This document shows positions 7,362 through 12,976 of a stretch of 13,087 bases of DNA, piece by piece (within the stretch, counting starts at the first letter, position 1; each line of letters opens with the position of its first letter). The notes below the pieces were generated by a model. It saw nothing but the letters and a program-made list of their open reading frames with translations. It ran no database searches and was not told the origin of the DNA. This DNA is from an uncultured bacterium (lineage in GTDB: Bacteria > Bacillota > Clostridia > Lachnospirales > Anaerotignaceae). The stretch lies in the NCBI GenBank assembly GCA_905214825.1, contig CAJMNV010000051.1, forward strand, positions 1 through 13,087, written 5' to 3'. A program made the position numbers and the translations under genes.

Positions 7362-8510
7362 ATGCAGACATATTTTCAAGAATTAGATAAAATACTGTGC
7401 CAAATTCGTCGAGAATTGCACCAAATACCAGAAATTGGCTTACAAGAACAAAAAACAGCAAATTATATCAAACAAAAATTGATACAATGGGGCATTACAG
7501 ATTATGAAACATGGTTGGAAACAGGCATTGTTGCTGTGATAAAAGGCAATGGCAATGCACCTGCTGTGGCATTTCGTGCAGACATGGACGCTTTGCCTGT
7601 GACAGAAGAAACAGATTGTGATTTTGCATCATGTCATACAGGATATATGCATGCTTGTGGACATGATGGACATACAACGATATTATTGGGTTTTGCAAAA
7701 TATTTAAAAGACCATCAGTTACAGTTAAAAGGCGATGTTGTGCTGATATTTCAGCCGGCAGAAGAAGGTCCTGGGGGGGCAAGATTATTGGTAGAAGCAG
7801 GTTTATTTGAAAAACATCCTGTTTGTGCTATCATTGGTTGTCATATATTCCCACAAGTGGCACAAGGCAAAATCGCTTGTCGCAAAGGCGCATTGATGGC
7901 AAGAAATGGAGAAGTGGATATTCATATTTATGGAGAGGCGGCACATGGTGCAATGCCACATCTGGGAAAAGATGCTATATTGGCAGCAAGTGCAGTGGCA
8001 ACCGGTTTGCACACCATATTATCTCGTAATGTTTCACCATTGGACGGTGGTGTGTTGACATTTGGAAAAATACAAGGAGGTGAAGCATGTAATATCATTG
8101 CAAAAGAAGTTAAATTGGAAGGTACTATGCGTGCATTTAGCGATACCGCATATGAAATTATGGCAAAACGTGTGGAAGAAACCGCAAAAGGTATTGCCGC
8201 AGGATATGGCTGTCATGCAGAAGTGATATTTCGACATATGTATCGTGTGGTAGACAATGATGCAACATTGGTGGAAGTATTGCAAGAAGTAGCAGGTGAT
8301 ATTTACGAAGAAACACCACCCTATATGTTAGCAGAAGATTTTTCATTGTATTTGCAAAGTGTCAAAGGATTGTTTTTCTTTTTGGGTAGTGGCAATACAC
8401 AAAAAGGATATACTTACCCATTGCACCATGCAAAATTTCAATTCGATGAAGCGATATTGACACAAGGTGTTTTGATATATGCAAAATTGTTAGAAAAATT
8501 ACAGCAATAA
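7362..8510 (+). CDS. M20D amidohydrolase, possible N-acetyl-diaminopimelate deacetylase
   Basis: Two-metal amidohydrolase of the M20D family, which removes acyl groups from N-acyl amino acids. The start is ATG at 7362, eight bases after AAAGGAGG (7346-7353); a TTG at 7356 is too close to that site. The 382 residues contain the family's metal ligands: C99 and H101 in HACGHDGH, E135 in QPAEEGPGG, H161, and the C-terminal HH (355-356). H195 in GEAAHGAMPH lies in the lid domain (~180-290). The divergent neighbour is DapH, and B. subtilis carries dapH beside a deacetylase of this family (dapL), so N-acetyl-L,L-diaminopimelate is a reasonable substrate. M20D enzymes also include hippurate and IAA-amino-acid hydrolases, and sequence alone does not exclude another substrate. 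Family assignment is firm; the Dap role is inference. Confidence 0.92.
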   Translation: MQTYFQELDKILCQIRRELHQIPEIGLQEQKTANYIKQKLIQWGITDYETWLETGIVAVIKGNGNAPAVAFRADMDALPVTEETDCDFASCHTGYMHACGHDGHTTILLGFAKYLKDHQLQLKGDVVLIFQPAEEGPGGARLLVEAGLFEKHPVCAIIGCHIFPQVAQGKIACRKGALMARNGEVDIHIYGEAAHGAMPHLGKDAILAASAVATGLHTILSRNVSPLDGGVLTFGKIQGGEACNIIAKEVKLEGTMRAFSDTAYEIMAKRVEETAKGIAAGYGCHAEVIFRHMYRVVDNDATLVEVLQEVAGDIYEETPPYMLAEDFSLYLQSVKGLFFFLGSGNTQKGYTYPLHHAKFQFDEAILTQGVLIYAKLLEKLQQ

Positions 8511-8536
8511 AAAAAGACACATCTGTGTCTTTTTTT
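8509..8536. terminator. Bidirectional terminator between convergent genes
   Basis: GACAC (8516-8520) pairs with GTGTC (8525-8529) around ATCT, flanked by an A-run (8509-8515) and a T-run (8530-8536), so it works for both strands. It overlaps the stop codons of both flanking genes. Confidence 0.9.
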
Positions 8537-9206
8537 AAAATAAATCCCCCAGTTGTGTATAGACAACATCTGGTTTGCGAGAAACAAATATATTTTTGGA
8601 TATTGTTTTTTGATTGGTATGTAAAAAATTATAAATAAAAAGTTGATAGTACCAGTTTCCAGTATCTATATCTGTAAACCGTTTGTGATATACTATTCTG
8701 CCATATTGGTTTTGTGTGAGTGAAAAAGCCGTTTCATTCAATAAATTTTTGTCATAAAATGGGGAATGGATGTTTTGAAAATCTTTGTTATGTCCCTTAT
8801 AAATGGGCATACCACCACACTGTTCGCAAAATGTGATAATATAATCTTTGTTCTGCTTTGCAACAACGATGTTTTGGCAATTTACATCACTTGGATTGTC
8901 ATAATATTGATATGTATATTTTTGTATCCATTTTTGTTGTGTGATAACCAATCGTGATATCTCATCATCAGAAAAGTGCATATCTGTTTTTGATAGTTGT
9001 TGAAAAAGAGAATGTGTCATTTCCAAAGAATTTTGTATTTTTGTACCGTTTTGGAAATAGGATATATGGTGTAATATGATTTCATCATTTTGATGTGGCA
9101 ATGGAGAAAGTGGATATGCAAGCGGAAATGTTTTGCGTATATTTGCATATTTTGCGGCTCTTTCGGCTTTTTGCCATTGCAATGTGATTTGTTGTATCAA
9201 AAGCAT
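8535..9206 (-). CDS. Hypothetical protein, 223 residues
   Basis: I do not recognise this protein. It has no signal peptide or transmembrane helix and looks soluble. It is rich in Q, N, H, Y and F. Visible landmarks are a CEQC pair (C127, C130) followed by GGMP, and a WYYQLFIYNFL stretch (185-195). The real coding start is well supported: ATG at 9206 lies seven bases after AAAGGAG (complement of 9214-9220). It follows the UDG gene on the same strand after 77 bases, with a stable hairpin in between, and ends inside the bidirectional terminator. Codon and base use look like the neighbours. A lone CxxC is not enough to claim a zinc or redox site. Confidence 0.72.
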   Translation of the reverse strand: MLLIQQITLQWQKAERAAKYANIRKTFPLAYPLSPLPHQNDEIILHHISYFQNGTKIQNSLEMTHSLFQQLSKTDMHFSDDEISRLVITQQKWIQKYTYQYYDNPSDVNCQNIVVAKQNKDYIITFCEQCGGMPIYKGHNKDFQNIHSPFYDKNLLNETAFSLTQNQYGRIVYHKRFTDIDTGNWYYQLFIYNFLHTNQKTISKNIFVSRKPDVVYTQLGDLF

Positions 9207-9249
9207 ATCAAATCTCCTTTATAACATGATTTTGTATTGCAAAACAGCA

Positions 9250-9278
9250 CAAGCTGATGTATGTGACACATCAGCTTG
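9250..9278 (-). terminator. Stable hairpin after the UDG gene
   Basis: CAAGCTGATGT (9250-9260) and ACATCAGCTTG (9268-9278) form a perfect 11-bp stem around a 7-base loop, five bases past the UDG stop. The downstream minus-strand sequence has only a broken T-run (TGCTGTTTTG), so it may terminate weakly or mark an mRNA processing site. Confidence 0.5.
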
Positions 9279-9283
9279 CAAAA

Positions 9284-9853
9284 TTATGTATCTAGTTCTT
9301 GTTTGAGTACTGCCAAATCAGCGGCATATGTTTCTGCCAATCCACGATTATATATGATAGCTGCAGGGTGATAGAGTGCAAACAATTTTCTGCCATCAGA
9401 TAATGGTGTGACTTTGCCGTGATAATCGCCGATGCTTGCTTTTGGGTCACCTGTCACTGCTTGTAAAGGTACATTGCCCAGTGTGACAATCCATTCAGGG
9501 TCAGCAATTTTGATTTCCTCTTGTAAATAGGGCAAAAAGAAAGCAATTTCATCTTTGGAAGGTGGTCTGTTTACAGGATTTCCTGTTTTTGGACTTAATT
9601 TAATGGGACGCAGTTTCACCACATTTGAGATATAGATTTCTTCTCTTTCCAATCCAACCACTTTTAAAAATTCAGAAAGATTTTTACCAGCTTTTCCAAC
9701 AAAAGGGCGTTTTTGCTTTTCTTCATCTCCACCGGGAGCTTCTCCAATCATCATAATGCGAGGATTTTGTTTGCCTTCTCCAAATACAATGACTTTGTCA
9801 CTATATGGAGAATTTATCACTGCTTGTTGCAATTTGTCGCAAAATTGTTTCAT
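9284..9853 (-). CDS. Uracil-DNA glycosylase superfamily protein without Fe-S cysteines
   Basis: The fold and motifs are those of the family 4/5-like uracil-DNA glycosylases, which excise uracil from DNA: GEAPGGDEE (37-45), RPFVGKAG (49-56), NVVK (77-80), and HPAAIIYN (162-169), the counterpart of the glycosylase HPS motif. The four cysteines that bind the 4Fe-4S cluster in classic family 4 enzymes are absent: KLRP and AFFLPYL stand where KCRP and a second cysteine are usual, and the only cysteine is C5. Similar cluster-less proteins are, to my memory, common in clostridia. Preferred start is ATG at 9853 with GAAAGGA (complement of 9864-9870). A GTG at 9901 would add 16 residues, but it lies inside a DnaA box and lacks a ribosome-binding site. 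The gene's upstream region carries the DnaA-box cluster. Confidence 0.85.
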   Translation of the reverse strand: MKQFCDKLQQAVINSPYSDKVIVFGEGKQNPRIMMIGEAPGGDEEKQKRPFVGKAGKNLSEFLKVVGLEREEIYISNVVKLRPIKLSPKTGNPVNRPPSKDEIAFFLPYLQEEIKIADPEWIVTLGNVPLQAVTGDPKASIGDYHGKVTPLSDGRKLFALYHPAAIIYNRGLAETYAADLAVLKQELDT

Positions 9854-9873
9854 AACATACCAATCCTTTCTTG

Positions 9874-10061
9874 TTATCCACAATATGTTGTACTTATCCA
9901 CAGAAAAAATGTTGATAACTTATTTTGTGATAATGCTATATATAGTTTTATGTGGATAGATTATATCATAGATATGGCACATTTGGCAGATTTTTTACCG
10001 AAATTTTGGGATTTTTTCAATATTTGGTATAATATTGTGTATAAATAGAAGGTTATCCGCA
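9874..10061. promoter_or_regulatory. DnaA-box cluster
   Basis: Two perfect TTATCCACA boxes lie at 9874-9882 and 9894-9902, same strand, exactly 20 bp apart (two helical turns). Three one-mismatch boxes follow: TTATCAACA (complement of 9910-9918), CTATCCACA (complement of 9951-9959), and TTATCCGCA (10053-10061). The intervening DNA is very AT-rich. Such clusters are known at oriC, at titration sites (datA in E. coli, DnaA-box clusters in B. subtilis), and at DnaA-regulated promoters. dnaA and dnaN are not adjacent, so a non-origin cluster is more likely than oriC itself. Confidence 0.7.
9960..9989 (-). promoter_or_regulatory. Possible promoter of the UDG gene within the DnaA-box cluster
   Basis: Perfect minus-strand TATAAT (complement of 9960-9965) with CTGCCA (complement of 9984-9989) 18 bases upstream as a partial -35. 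A near-perfect DnaA box (9951-9959) directly abuts the -10, and two perfect boxes lie between this promoter and the gene. Confidence 0.35.
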
Positions 10062-10094
10062 AATATGGTATGTGCACAAGCGAAAAAAAATATA

Positions 10095-11066
10095 TCAGTT
10101 TTTTCTATTTTTTGTCATGGCGAAAAATAGAAAAACACCACAAAAAAAGCCGCCTAAATGTGCATAGTTATCAATGCCTATATCCAAAAAACCCATCAAT
10201 AATGCAGAAGTGGCGAGCAACAGCAATGTTGCATAATTCATGCCAGTATGGGCAGAGCCATATTTTTTGACAGCAACCAACATACCGCCCAATATCCCAA
10301 ATATGGCACCAGAAGCCCCAACAGCTGGATAACCACTCAAACAAACGCTTGCCACACTGCCGCAAAGTCCACACAATATATAAAACAGCAAATATCGCCA
10401 ATGTCCCAATAATAATTCTGCACGTGTGCCAAAATAAAAGAGGTAAATGCTGTTTGCGGCAATATGTGTAAAACCAGTATGAAAGAACATTGCAGTCAAA
10501 AGCCGATAATATTCTTTATCAACAAATACACTGATGTCACTGGTACAAAATGTATCCAAAAGCAATTCTTTTTCGCCAGATAGTATGGCATAAAGCATCA
10601 AAACAGCACAAATGCCAAATATGGCATATGTCACCAGTGGTTTTTGATGTTTTTGTATTTCTGGTGGTGTATATGCAGGGGAGATATCACCATTGACTGC
10701 TTTTTTGAGCATTTTTTCAATACCCAGAATTTTAGAGGGAGCATCTGGTGCAGTGGTGAGTGTATTGGTTTCTATATTGTAATGCCAAGTTACAAAAAAA
10801 TAAGTATCATTGTGTGTATGTTCATATAAAAGTGGTGGCATATCGTTTTCTGTGGAAATGAAAATACAAATCAATCTTTGACAATAAAATTGGTCTAAAT
10901 TTTGATATAAGTTTTCTATGATTTGTTTTTGCGGAACATCATTTTGCAGACAAATTGCGTATAGTACAGGGTTTTCTACACGAAAATAACATGTTGGTGT
11001 GATGGCTTCAAAGTCTTGTTGCAACAATAATGTTTTGAAATTTTCCAAAAATAAAGTATCTTTCAT
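10095..11066 (-). CDS. Rhomboid family intramembrane serine protease
   Basis: Cuts transmembrane substrates within the membrane using a Ser-His dyad. The start is ATG at 11066, preceded by GAGGAGG (complement of 11074-11080). A longer reading from 11171 would run through a terminator hairpin and has no ribosome-binding site. The 323-residue protein has a soluble N-terminal region (~1-140) and a C-terminal rhomboid domain of about six or seven membrane helices starting near 144. Visible motifs are HxxxN (H201, N205), the catalytic S252 in VGASGAIFG, and H303 in YAHLGG. The layout with an extra N-terminal domain resembles B. subtilis YqgP/GluP, but I do not recognise the N-terminal domain by sequence. 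It is preceded by a leader with a terminator (possible attenuation). Confidence 0.93.
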   Translation of the reverse strand: MKDTLFLENFKTLLLQQDFEAITPTCYFRVENPVLYAICLQNDVPQKQIIENLYQNLDQFYCQRLICIFISTENDMPPLLYEHTHNDTYFFVTWHYNIETNTLTTAPDAPSKILGIEKMLKKAVNGDISPAYTPPEIQKHQKPLVTYAIFGICAVLMLYAILSGEKELLLDTFCTSDISVFVDKEYYRLLTAMFFHTGFTHIAANSIYLFYFGTRAELLLGHWRYLLFYILCGLCGSVASVCLSGYPAVGASGAIFGILGGMLVAVKKYGSAHTGMNYATLLLLATSALLMGFLDIGIDNYAHLGGFFCGVFLFFAMTKNRKN

Positions 11067-11210
11067 GTGTTTTCCTCCTCTGTTGTAAAATAAGAAAAAA
11101 GCCGTCGGAGTGAATATCCGACGACTTTTTTCGGCAAGTGATAAGAAAAATGGGGGTATTCTTATCATCAAAAATATAGGTTAAAACAGTAAAACTTCTG
11201 CTTTATCCAT
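11067..11210 (-). promoter_or_regulatory. Rhomboid 5' leader with candidate attenuator
   Basis: The predicted transcript from the promoter at 11217-11245 has a leader of about 144 bases. It contains an 8-bp hairpin (11159-11166 with 11140-11147), then GCCGA (complement of 11131-11135), which could pair weakly with one or the other arm of the next hairpin, then a full intrinsic terminator, then the rhomboid ribosome-binding site. A nine-codon ORF (MDKAEVLLF, complement of 11181-11210) starts at the predicted transcript start but has no ribosome-binding site. Alternatively the terminated product is a free ~115-base RNA. No known riboswitch recognised. Confidence 0.45.
11095..11131 (-). terminator. 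Intrinsic terminator between bofA and the rhomboid start
   Basis: CGTCGGA (11103-11109) pairs with TCCGACG (11117-11123) around GTGAATA, flanked by AAAAAAG and CTTTTTT. It is symmetrical, so it could act on both strands. It ends only about 30 bases before the rhomboid ATG and lies downstream of that gene's best promoter. Confidence 0.88.
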
Positions 11211-11216
11211 ATATGT

Positions 11217-11245
11217 ATCATATCACAATGCATAATCGCTGTCAA
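11217..11245 (-). promoter_or_regulatory. Near-consensus sigma-A promoter upstream of the rhomboid gene
   Basis: Minus strand: perfect TTGACA (complement of 11240-11245), 17-base spacer, and TATGAT (complement of 11217-11222) preceded by TG, giving an extended -10. It is the best promoter in the window; predicted start is about 11210. Confidence 0.75.
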
Positions 11246-11295
11246 TTTCATGTACAAAAATTCTTGTCGACAAAAAATTACAAACAAATGTTTGG

Positions 11296-11544
11296 TTATA
11301 AAAAAATACTGCATAATATTAAACCCAATATGCCAGGAATACCCAATATCCCTGCGGTCAATATGGTGATGAGATTGACACCTATCGCAATACCCATTTT
11401 ACTACACAAAAAAACCAATGCTGTTCCACCAATCGCAGAAAGACAAAAACGAAATAACAAACGCAATGGCTTTGCCAATGCGGTCACAACCAGTATCCCT
11501 AAACAAGTCAATATCATCATGGAAAGTAGGGCAGTACTGTCCAT
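11296..11544 (-). CDS. bofA: Pro-sigma-K processing inhibitor BofA family protein
   Basis: In B. subtilis, BofA sits in the mother-cell forespore membrane with SpoIVFA and holds the SpoIVFB protease inactive until sigma-K is needed. The 82-residue protein starts at ATG 11544, six bases after AGGAGG (complement of 11551-11556); an upstream reading to 11607 lacks this site. Three hydrophobic segments are visible (about 7-23, 33-47, 58-80), and the family's KPLRLL and C-terminal GVNLITILTAGILGIPG stretch are present. The ribosome-binding site overlaps the stop codon of the DUF2508 gene upstream, so translation is likely coupled. The yaaL-bofA order is the same as in Bacillus. In Clostridia the role of BofA is less settled. 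Confidence 0.92.
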   Translation of the reverse strand: MDSTALLSMMILTCLGILVVTALAKPLRLLFRFCLSAIGGTALVFLCSKMGIAIGVNLITILTAGILGIPGILGLILCSIFL

Positions 11545-11555
11545 ACGATCCCTCC

Positions 11556-11783
11556 TTAGCTGATTTTGGCATTTCCCAAAGCAAGCAAACCTTGTTCTTT
11601 TGCACATTTTAACAAATATTCGTATTTTTTATGCAAAGCCAATATTTCATAACTGTAACTGTCAATCAAATCTTCGTCTGTAGCATAAGCAAAGCCGGAA
11701 TGTGCCATAGCAAGTTGTGCTTGTATGTTTTGTATATTGGAAAGCAATTTTTCACATTCGGTATGTGATATGTTTTTTTTCAT
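11556..11783 (-). CDS. yaaL: DUF2508 (YaaL-like) protein
   Basis: A 75-residue soluble protein of the DUF2508 family, function unknown. The signature region is FAYATDEDLIDSYSYEILALHKKYEYLL (residues ~31-58 read as two pieces: FAYATDEDLIDSY and YEILALHKKYEYLL), mostly helical. Family members are usually the gene just before bofA, as here, which suggests a sporulation-related context but does not prove one. The start is ATG at 11783 with AAGGAGG (complement of 11794-11800) at a rather long 10-base spacing. Just upstream is a terminator hairpin and no obvious promoter between that hairpin and the gene. Confidence 0.88.
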   Translation of the reverse strand: MKKNISHTECEKLLSNIQNIQAQLAMAHSGFAYATDEDLIDSYSYEILALHKKYEYLLKCAKEQGLLALGNAKIS

Positions 11784-11824
11784 AGATTGTTTGCCTCCTT
11801 CTGCTCTTTGTTAGTAATATAATC

Positions 11825-11852
11825 AAAAAAATAGGATTTTATTCCTATTTTT
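11825..11852 (-). terminator. Second terminator hairpin upstream of yaaL-bofA
   Basis: AAAAATAGGA (11827-11836) pairs perfectly with TCCTATTTTT (11843-11852) around TTTTAT, with a continuing T-run on the minus strand. It is the second of two hairpins between rpsR and yaaL and could also act as an attenuator of yaaL-bofA. Confidence 0.75.
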
Positions 11853-11873
11853 CAAAAAGCAATCAGAAAAGGC

Positions 11874-11885
11874 ATTGTGCACAAT
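11874..11885. repeat. Perfect 12-bp palindrome between two terminators
   Basis: ATTGTGCACAAT is a perfect inverted repeat in the gap between the rpsR terminator and the next hairpin. It has the size and symmetry of an operator half-site pair, but no regulator is known. Confidence 0.3.
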
Positions 11886-11920
11886 AAAAAAACCATGCAA
11901 AATATTTTGCATGGTTTTGT
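11886..11920 (-). terminator. Terminator of the rpsF-ssb-rpsR operon
   Basis: CCATGCAAAA (11893-11902) pairs with TTTTGCATGG (11905-11914), extended by A/T pairs on both sides, followed on the minus strand by seven Ts. It starts six bases after the rpsR stop. Confidence 0.93.
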
Positions 11921-11925
11921 GTATC

Positions 11926-12156
11926 TTAGTCCTGTGTGTAAGGCATCAGGGATACGTGTCTAGCTCTTTTGATAGCTGTTGTCAACGCTCTCTGGTGTTT
12001 TGCACAGTTGCCTGTAATTCTTCTGGGAAGGATTTTGCCTCTTTCAGAAACATATCTTCTCAGTTTGCTTACATCTTTGTAATCGATTGTTGTAATTTTA
12101 TCTGCACAACATTGGCATACGCGTTTTTTTCTACGACCACGTTTTTTCTGTATCAT
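11926..12156 (-). CDS. rpsR: 30S ribosomal protein S18
   Basis: Small-subunit protein that pairs with S6 on the 16S rRNA platform. The 76-residue length is normal. Conserved features are the basic N-terminus (KKRGRRKKR), YKDVSKLRRYVSERGKILP and RRITGNCAKHQRAL, then IKRAR near the C-terminus. C14 and C17 (CQCC), C51 and H54 form a plausible zinc site, the metal-binding variant of S18. The start is ATG at 12156 with AGGAGG (complement of 12165-12170) eight bases upstream. It is the last gene of rpsF-ssb-rpsR, 26 bases after ssb, and is followed by a strong terminator. Confidence 0.97.
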   Translation of the reverse strand: MIQKKRGRRKKRVCQCCADKITTIDYKDVSKLRRYVSERGKILPRRITGNCAKHQRALTTAIKRARHVSLMPYTQD

Positions 12157-12182
12157 GTTCCGAGCCTCCTTTTTTGATGATG

Positions 12183-12641
12183 TTAGAAAGGCAAATCGTC
12201 ATCTTCGATGCTTTCATCAATGGGATAAAAACCATCTGCATTGCCACTGTGTTGTGGTGTTGCAGGTGCAGGAGAGGAAATTTGAGGGGCAAAATTGCCA
12301 CCATGGTTGTTTTCAAAAGAAGATTTGCTTTCTGCAAAGTGCTGTTCTTCTACAACCACTTCCGTTGTCCAATGTTTTTTTCCTTCGTTGTCGTCCCAAG
12401 AACGAACTTGTAATCTGCCGACAACGCCAACCATTTGACCTTTTTTGAAATATTTTTCTGCAAATTCGCCTGTTTTACCAAATGCAACACATCCGATAAA
12501 ATCAGCGTCCTGCTCGCCAGCACGTTTGAAACGGCGGTTCACTGCCAAAGTGTATCTTGCCACAGCAAGAGGTTCATTGCTTTGTGCATAACGCACTTCT
12601 GGATCTCTTGTTAATCTACCCATCAAAATCACTTTGTTCAT
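12183..12641 (-). CDS. ssb: Single-stranded DNA-binding protein
   Basis: Coats single-stranded DNA in replication, repair and recombination and recruits partner enzymes through its C-terminal tip. The 152 residues comprise the N-terminal OB fold (MNKVILMGRLTRDPEVRY at the start, to about residue 108), a short flexible linker rich in N, G, P, S and Q, and the acidic tip DDDLPF. The start is ATG at 12641, behind GGAGAGG. It is the middle gene, 19 bases after rpsF, so its dosage is tied to ribosomal protein synthesis. This is the housekeeping SSB; no paralog is visible here. Confidence 0.97.
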   Translation of the reverse strand: MNKVILMGRLTRDPEVRYAQSNEPLAVARYTLAVNRRFKRAGEQDADFIGCVAFGKTGEFAEKYFKKGQMVGVVGRLQVRSWDDNEGKKHWTTEVVVEEQHFAESKSSFENNHGGNFAPQISSPAPATPQHSGNADGFYPIDESIEDDDLPF

Positions 12642-12660
12642 AGAAAACCTCTCCTCTTAA

Positions 12661-12948
12661 TTATGCTTCTTTACGAACGATGAGATAACGCAAAACGTTT
12701 TCCATAATACGCATACGAGCTTCGATTTCTGCAGGTGCAGAAGCGGGTGCTTCAAAAGTTGTGAAGCTGAAAAAACCTTCATTTACTTTTTTAATTTCGT
12801 AAGCAAGTTTTCTTTTGCCCCAGTCATCAACTTTTTCGATTTTTGCGTTAAATCTTTCCAGTACAGCCTGTACTTTTGCAACTTCCGCTGCTCTGCTTTC
12901 TTCATCAAGTGCGGGACTCAATACCAACGCCAATTCGTATTTGTTCAT
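12661..12948 (-). CDS. rpsF: 30S ribosomal protein S6
   Basis: Small-subunit protein that forms a heterodimer with S18 on the platform. The 95-residue length is typical. The family pattern is clear: MNKYELALVLSPALDEE at the N-terminus, WGKRKLAYEIKKVNEGFF in the middle, and MENVLRYLIVRKE at the end. The start is ATG at 12948 with AAGGAGGTG upstream, at a slightly long spacing of about 11 bases. It is the first gene of the rpsF-ssb-rpsR operon, whose promoter and structured leader lie between the gene and the window edge. Confidence 0.97.
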   Translation of the reverse strand: MNKYELALVLSPALDEESRAAEVAKVQAVLERFNAKIEKVDDWGKRKLAYEIKKVNEGFFSFTTFEAPASAPAEIEARMRIMENVLRYLIVRKEA

Positions 12949-12976
12949 GTTAGGTTACACCTCCTTTTGGACAATG

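Noticed and set aside
9854..9901. N-terminal extension of the UDG protein from GTG at 9901
   Set aside because: The GTG is part of a perfect DnaA box, has no ribosome-binding site, and the extra residues do not resemble the family; ATG at 9853 is better placed.
9925..9933. A further DnaA box (complement TTATCACAA)
   Set aside because: Three mismatches to TTATCCACA; not counted in the cluster.
9874..10061. The chromosomal replication origin (oriC) itself
   Set aside because: dnaA, dnaN, rpmH and gyrase genes are not adjacent, and only five boxes are present; kept as a DnaA-box cluster instead.
11067..11171. N-terminal extension of the rhomboid protein to 11171
   Set aside because: It would translate through a terminator hairpin, and a strong GAGGAGG site marks ATG at 11066.
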